Positions 6,410 through 8,805 of a stretch of 8,805 nucleotides of DNA are shown in pieces. The position numbers and the translations under genes were made by a program. The notes below the pieces were generated by a model. That model saw only the letters and a program-made list of their open reading frames with translations, did not search any database and was not told where the DNA came from. The DNA comes from Caldifarciminota bacterium. Its GTDB lineage: Bacteria; WOR-3; Hydrothermia; WGAB01. Numbering within the stretch: position 1 is the first letter of the stretch; each line of letters starts with the position of its first letter. Location of the stretch: the NCBI GenBank assembly GCA_015489295.1, contig WGAB01000047.1, positions 1-8,805 on the forward strand. The letters run 5' to 3'.

Positions 6410-7293
6410 CAGTATTCCCGCTCCACAATGAACTCGGCGATTTCTTCCAGTCTACGGGCTCGCGTACCGAAGGTGCGGCGCAGGATCTCCTGGGCCTGGC
6501 GGGCATAGGTCCGGGCGTCGGCCTTGGCCTGTTCCAGCCCGAACGCCCGGGGATAGGTGCATTTGCCCCGGGCCCGATCTTTGTGGGCCCGTTTGCCCAG
6601 CGCCTGCTCCGAGGCGATTTCGTCCAGAACATCGTCTACGATTTGGAAGGCCAGCCCCATGGCCAGCCCGGCCTCCTTGAGCACCAGCACTTCGGTTTCC
6701 GGAGCCTCCGCCGCGATCCCGCCGATGGCCAGGGAGGCGGCCATCAGGGCGGCGGTTTTCTTCCTGTGGATCCGCAGCACACGCTCCGGTGTGGCAGGCT
6801 GGCCCTCGGCCTCCAGGTCTTCCACCTGGCCGCCGATCATCCCCTCCGGACCGGACGCCCAGGTAAGCTCCCGGAGGGCTTGGACCAGCACCGCCGGGGG
6901 TAAGGGAGCCTGCAGCGCCACATCGAAGGCCGCGGCAAACAGAGCATCGCCAGCCAAAATGGCCATGCCTTCACCGAACACCCGGTGGCTGGAGGGCTTG
7001 CCCCGACGAAAATCGTCGTCGTCCATGGCCGGAAGGTCATCGTGGATCAACGAAAAGGTGTGGATCAGCTCCAGGCTACAGGCCAGGGGCATGACCCGTT
7101 CCAGATCGGTTCCACCGGTAGCTTCAAAGGCGGCCAGGGCCAGGATGGGCCGCAGGCGCTTCCCTCCGGCAAACAGGGTGTACCGCATTGCCCGATGGAG
7201 CACCTGGGGTTCGGCCTCCTCCGGAGGGAGGAGACGGTCCAGGGCGGCATCCACCCGTGCCTTCTGCTCCTTGAGATAACTCTGGAGGTCCAT
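6409..7293 (-). CDS. ispA: Short-chain polyprenyl diphosphate synthase (farnesyl/geranylgeranyl type)
   Basis: Adds isopentenyl diphosphate to allylic diphosphates to make C15 or C20 prenyl diphosphate, the precursor of quinone side chains, undecaprenyl phosphate and carotenoids. The 294 residues are typical of bacterial IspA/CrtE. Seen: GGKRLRP at 43-49, the first aspartate-rich motif DDLPAMD at 85-91 with the two-residue insertion of the bacterial class, GDALFAAAFD at 115-124, GQVEDLEAEG at 155-164, the second motif DDVLD at 220-224, and GKCTYP at 243-248. Phe80 and Ser81 before the first motif fit a short product; FPP versus GGPP is not decidable by eye. The ATG at 7293 is the first start after an in-frame TAA at 7300-7302 and has no Shine-Dalgarno. 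A promoter ends 9 nt upstream, so a leaderless mRNA is likely. It heads the minus-strand operon. Confidence 0.95.
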   Translation of the reverse strand: MDLQSYLKEQKARVDAALDRLLPPEEAEPQVLHRAMRYTLFAGGKRLRPILALAAFEATGGTDLERVMPLACSLELIHTFSLIHDDLPAMDDDDFRRGKPSSHRVFGEGMAILAGDALFAAAFDVALQAPLPPAVLVQALRELTWASGPEGMIGGQVEDLEAEGQPATPERVLRIHRKKTAALMAASLAIGGIAAEAPETEVLVLKEAGLAMGLAFQIVDDVLDEIASEQALGKRAHKDRARGKCTYPRAFGLEQAKADARTYARQAQEILRRTFGTRARRLEEIAEFIVEREY

Positions 7294-7302
7294 GAACGGT
7301 TA

Positions 7303-7331
7303 AGTTTAGGGAGCCCCCATCGGGAAGTCAA
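7303..7331 (-). promoter_or_regulatory. Promoter of the polyprenyl synthase operon, leaderless type
   Basis: On the minus strand, TTGACT (7326-7331; 5 of 6 to TTGACA), then 17 nt, then TAAACT (7303-7308; 4 of 6 to TATAAT). The -10 ends 9 nt before the ATG at 7293, giving a predicted transcript start within 2-3 nt of the start codon. No Shine-Dalgarno is present between -10 and ATG. Confidence 0.65.
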
Positions 7332-7339
7332 ACAACGGG

Positions 7340-7350
7340 GCCGGTTCGGC
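7340..7350. repeat. Short palindrome between the two divergent -35 elements
   Basis: GCCG-GTT-CGGC lies midway between the -35 elements of the divergent promoters. A wider, looser inverted pair, GGCCG (7339-7343) and CGGCC (7355-7359), surrounds part of it. It could be an operator shared by both genes. In GC-rich DNA such a short match can occur by chance, and there is no T-tract to make it a terminator. Confidence 0.3.
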
Positions 7351-7365
7351 TTTGCGGCCAACGCG

Positions 7366-7394
7366 TGGAAAAAAACGGGGCTTTCCCCTATAAT
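7366..7394 (+). promoter_or_regulatory. Promoter of the PorX-like gene, leaderless type
   Basis: TGGAAA (7366-7371; 4 of 6 to TTGACA), then exactly 17 nt, then a perfect TATAAT (7389-7394). The -10 ends 9 nt before the ATG at 7404, so transcription should begin about 2-3 nt before the start codon. No Shine-Dalgarno is present. The spacer holds a 7-A run (7369-7375, overlapping the -35) and a GGGG-CTTT-CCCC inverted repeat at 7377-7388, which might bind a regulator. Confidence 0.75.
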
Positions 7395-7403
7395 CCCTCT
7401 GCC

Positions 7404-8805
7404 ATGCGCATTCTGTGGGTGGACGACGAAATCGAAGGCCTCCGACCCCATATCCTTTTCCTGGAACGGGAAGGCATCAAAGTGGTGCCCTTTGACCGTC
7501 CGGAGGACGCCCTGGAGGCCCTCAAGGTATCCTCTTTTGATCTCGTAATCCTGGACTATCGAATGCCCAGCATGGACGGCCTTACCACCCTGCGGGAGGT
7601 TCGTAAACTCGCCCCCCATGTGCCCGTGGCGCTCGTGACCATGGTTACCGACCGCGAGATCATCGAGGAATCCGTGGCCGAGGATGTGTTTGACTACATC
7701 GTGAAGCCGGTGCAGCCGAGCCAGGTGCTGGCCCTCATCAAGCGCCTGGAGGCCGAAAAGATCAAGTCGCGCTTCAAGGGCCGGAAGATGGCCCAGGCCT
7801 ACGCCGAGCTCAACCGCCTGCCCATGGATTACCACGGCTGGCTCCAGCGGGCCCGACTGCTGGCCGAACTCCGGTACCAGGAGGGGCTGGAAGCCTGGGC
7901 CGACGAGATGCGCGCCGAGAACCAGGAGTTCGCCCGCTGGGTGGAACGGCAGTATCGGGAAGTGCTCTTTGACCCTGAGCTCACCTGGTCGCACAACCTG
8001 CTGAAAAAGCACCTCCTGCCCGTGCTCCGGGAAAAGAAAACCGCCCTGTTCATCTTTGACAACTTCCGGCTGGACCAGTTCGTGGCCCTGAGCCACCGGC
8101 TGCCCAGCCCGGCCCGCATGGAACAGGTGCTCTACATGGCCCTGTTGCCCACCGCCACCCCCTTCGCCCGCAACGCCCTGTACGCCGGGCTCCTGCCCTA
8201 CGACATTGAACGCCGGCACCCGGGCTGGACCCTGGACAACCGCCACGAACGGGAACTTCTGGAGGAGTTCCTGCAGGAGCACGGCCTGGGTCATCTATCC
8301 CATGTGGTGCACAAGATCAACAGCCTCAAAGCCTTCCAGGAGATCCCCGTGGGCCGGGAACCCTTTGAGGTGTTCTCCGTGAACTTCATTGACCTGCTGT
8401 CGCACCTGCGGCTGGAGGTGCCCTCGCTGAAGGACCTGACGCCCGACGAGGGGGCCTTCATGCGCTGGGCCGACTATGTGCTGCAGGAGGCCCGGTTCCT
8501 GCAGAAGGTGGAACGGCTCCTGGACCAGGGGTACACGGTGTTCCTGACCACCGACCACGGCTGGGTGGAGGGCCGCGACGCCCTGGTGGTCCACGGCGGC
8601 GGCGAACTGACCCCCGGGCTCCGCTTCAAGTTCGGGGATTCCGTGCGCGTGAGCGACCGCGGCGGAATCCTCTGGACCCACCTTAAGGAATATGGCCTGC
8701 CCACGAACCGGGGGAGCCGGCTGCTGCTCGCCACCGTGTACCATTACTTGGTGTATCCTTCGGATGTGCGTCGGTTTGAGAAAACGTACCGCGGCGGCAT
8801 CTACC
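7404..8805 (+). CDS. porX: PorX-like response regulator: CheY receiver fused to PglZ/alkaline-phosphatase-type domain, C-terminus outside window
   Basis: Two-component response regulator with an enzymatic output. In Bacteroidota, PorX is phosphorylated by PorY, controls type IX secretion genes, and its PglZ domain is a metal-dependent phosphodiesterase on oligonucleotides. Seen in the 467 visible codons: receiver at 1-115 with acidic Asp7/Asp8, phospho-acceptor Asp51 in VILDYRMP, Thr79 and Lys101 in IVKP; a helical linker at about 116-210; then the alkaline-phosphatase-superfamily domain with FDNFRLDQF at 218-226 (Asp219), LPTATPFARNALYAGLLP at 248-265 (nucleophile Thr250 or Thr252), NFIDLLSH at 327-334 (Asp330, His334), and TTDHGW at 382-387 (Asp384, His385). 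Known PorX is about 520 residues, so roughly 50 are missing at the right edge. Near the end, YRGGIY stands where the family usually has HGG. The ATG at 7404 fits the receiver N-terminus; an in-frame GTG at 7365 would add 13 residues but lies in the -35. No kinase gene is adjacent. Orthology to PorX is inferred. Confidence 0.87.
   Translation, partial: MRILWVDDEIEGLRPHILFLEREGIKVVPFDRPEDALEALKVSSFDLVILDYRMPSMDGLTTLREVRKLAPHVPVALVTMVTDREIIEESVAEDVFDYIVKPVQPSQVLALIKRLEAEKIKSRFKGRKMAQAYAELNRLPMDYHGWLQRARLLAELRYQEGLEAWADEMRAENQEFARWVERQYREVLFDPELTWSHNLLKKHLLPVLREKKTALFIFDNFRLDQFVALSHRLPSPARMEQVLYMALLPTATPFARNALYAGLLPYDIERRHPGWTLDNRHERELLEEFLQEHGLGHLSHVVHKINSLKAFQEIPVGREPFEVFSVNFIDLLSHLRLEVPSLKDLTPDEGAFMRWADYVLQEARFLQKVERLLDQGYTVFLTTDHGWVEGRDALVVHGGGELTPGLRFKFGDSVRVSDRGGILWTHLKEYGLPTNRGSRLLLATVYHYLVYPSDVRRFEKTYRGGIY

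Noticed and set aside
7339..7359. Stem-loop GGCCG...CGGCC as a terminator
   Set aside because: It is short, has no following T-tract on either strand, and lies between two promoters where no gene ends.
7365..7403. GTG at 7365 as the PorX-like start
   Set aside because: It lies at the edge of the -35 element, upstream of the perfect TATAAT, has no ribosome site, and would add residues that receiver domains lack.
7065..8294. A 409-codon open frame on the minus strand
   Set aside because: It runs opposite the PorX-like gene, crosses the divergent promoter region and enters the polyprenyl synthase gene in the wrong frame. No family motif is seen.

Overview
The window is dense, GC-rich bacterial chromosome. 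It has twelve closely packed genes on the minus strand, the last cut off at the left edge. One divergent gene on the plus strand is cut off at the right edge. I see no mobile element, CRISPR array, tRNA, rRNA or terminator. The only gap longer than about 40 bases is the 110-base divergent promoter region at 7294-7403.

Minus strand, in order of transcription from 7293 down to 1: a short-chain (IspA-type) polyprenyl diphosphate synthase; a YuiD-type divergent PAP2 membrane protein; an M50 site-2-protease-like membrane metallopeptidase; FabH; an NDUFA9-like NAD(P)-binding SDR/epimerase; a YfbR/HDDC2-like HD-domain protein; ribulose-phosphate 3-epimerase (Rpe); then the conserved translation block rpsP-khpA-rimM-trmD; and finally FabG, incomplete at the left edge. 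Almost every junction is an overlap or an abutment. Three overlaps are 37-50 nt long, with the downstream gene's Shine-Dalgarno sequence inside the upstream gene. A good sigma70-type promoter lies at the end of rpe, so rpsP-khpA-rimM-trmD-fabG can probably also be transcribed on its own. The set joins isoprenoid/prenyl-phosphate metabolism, fatty-acid synthesis (fabH, fabG) and ribosome/tRNA maturation (S16, KhpA, RimM, TrmD).

Plus strand, 7404 to the right edge: a two-domain protein with a CheY-like receiver followed by a PglZ/alkaline-phosphatase-superfamily domain. This is the architecture of PorX, the response regulator known from control of the type IX secretion system in Bacteroidota. 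It is the most interesting gene here. Its promoter and that of the polyprenyl synthase operon lie back to back. In both, the -10 hexamer ends 9 nt before the ATG and there is no Shine-Dalgarno sequence, so both mRNAs are predicted to be leaderless.

Organism: the strong GGAGG ribosome-binding sites, the TTGACT/TATAAT promoters, the high GC content and a khpA gene between rpsP and rimM all argue against a typical Bacteroidota genome, even though the PorX-like gene points towards that group. I cannot name the phylum. A less-studied, GC-rich, possibly thermophilic lineage is an inference only.
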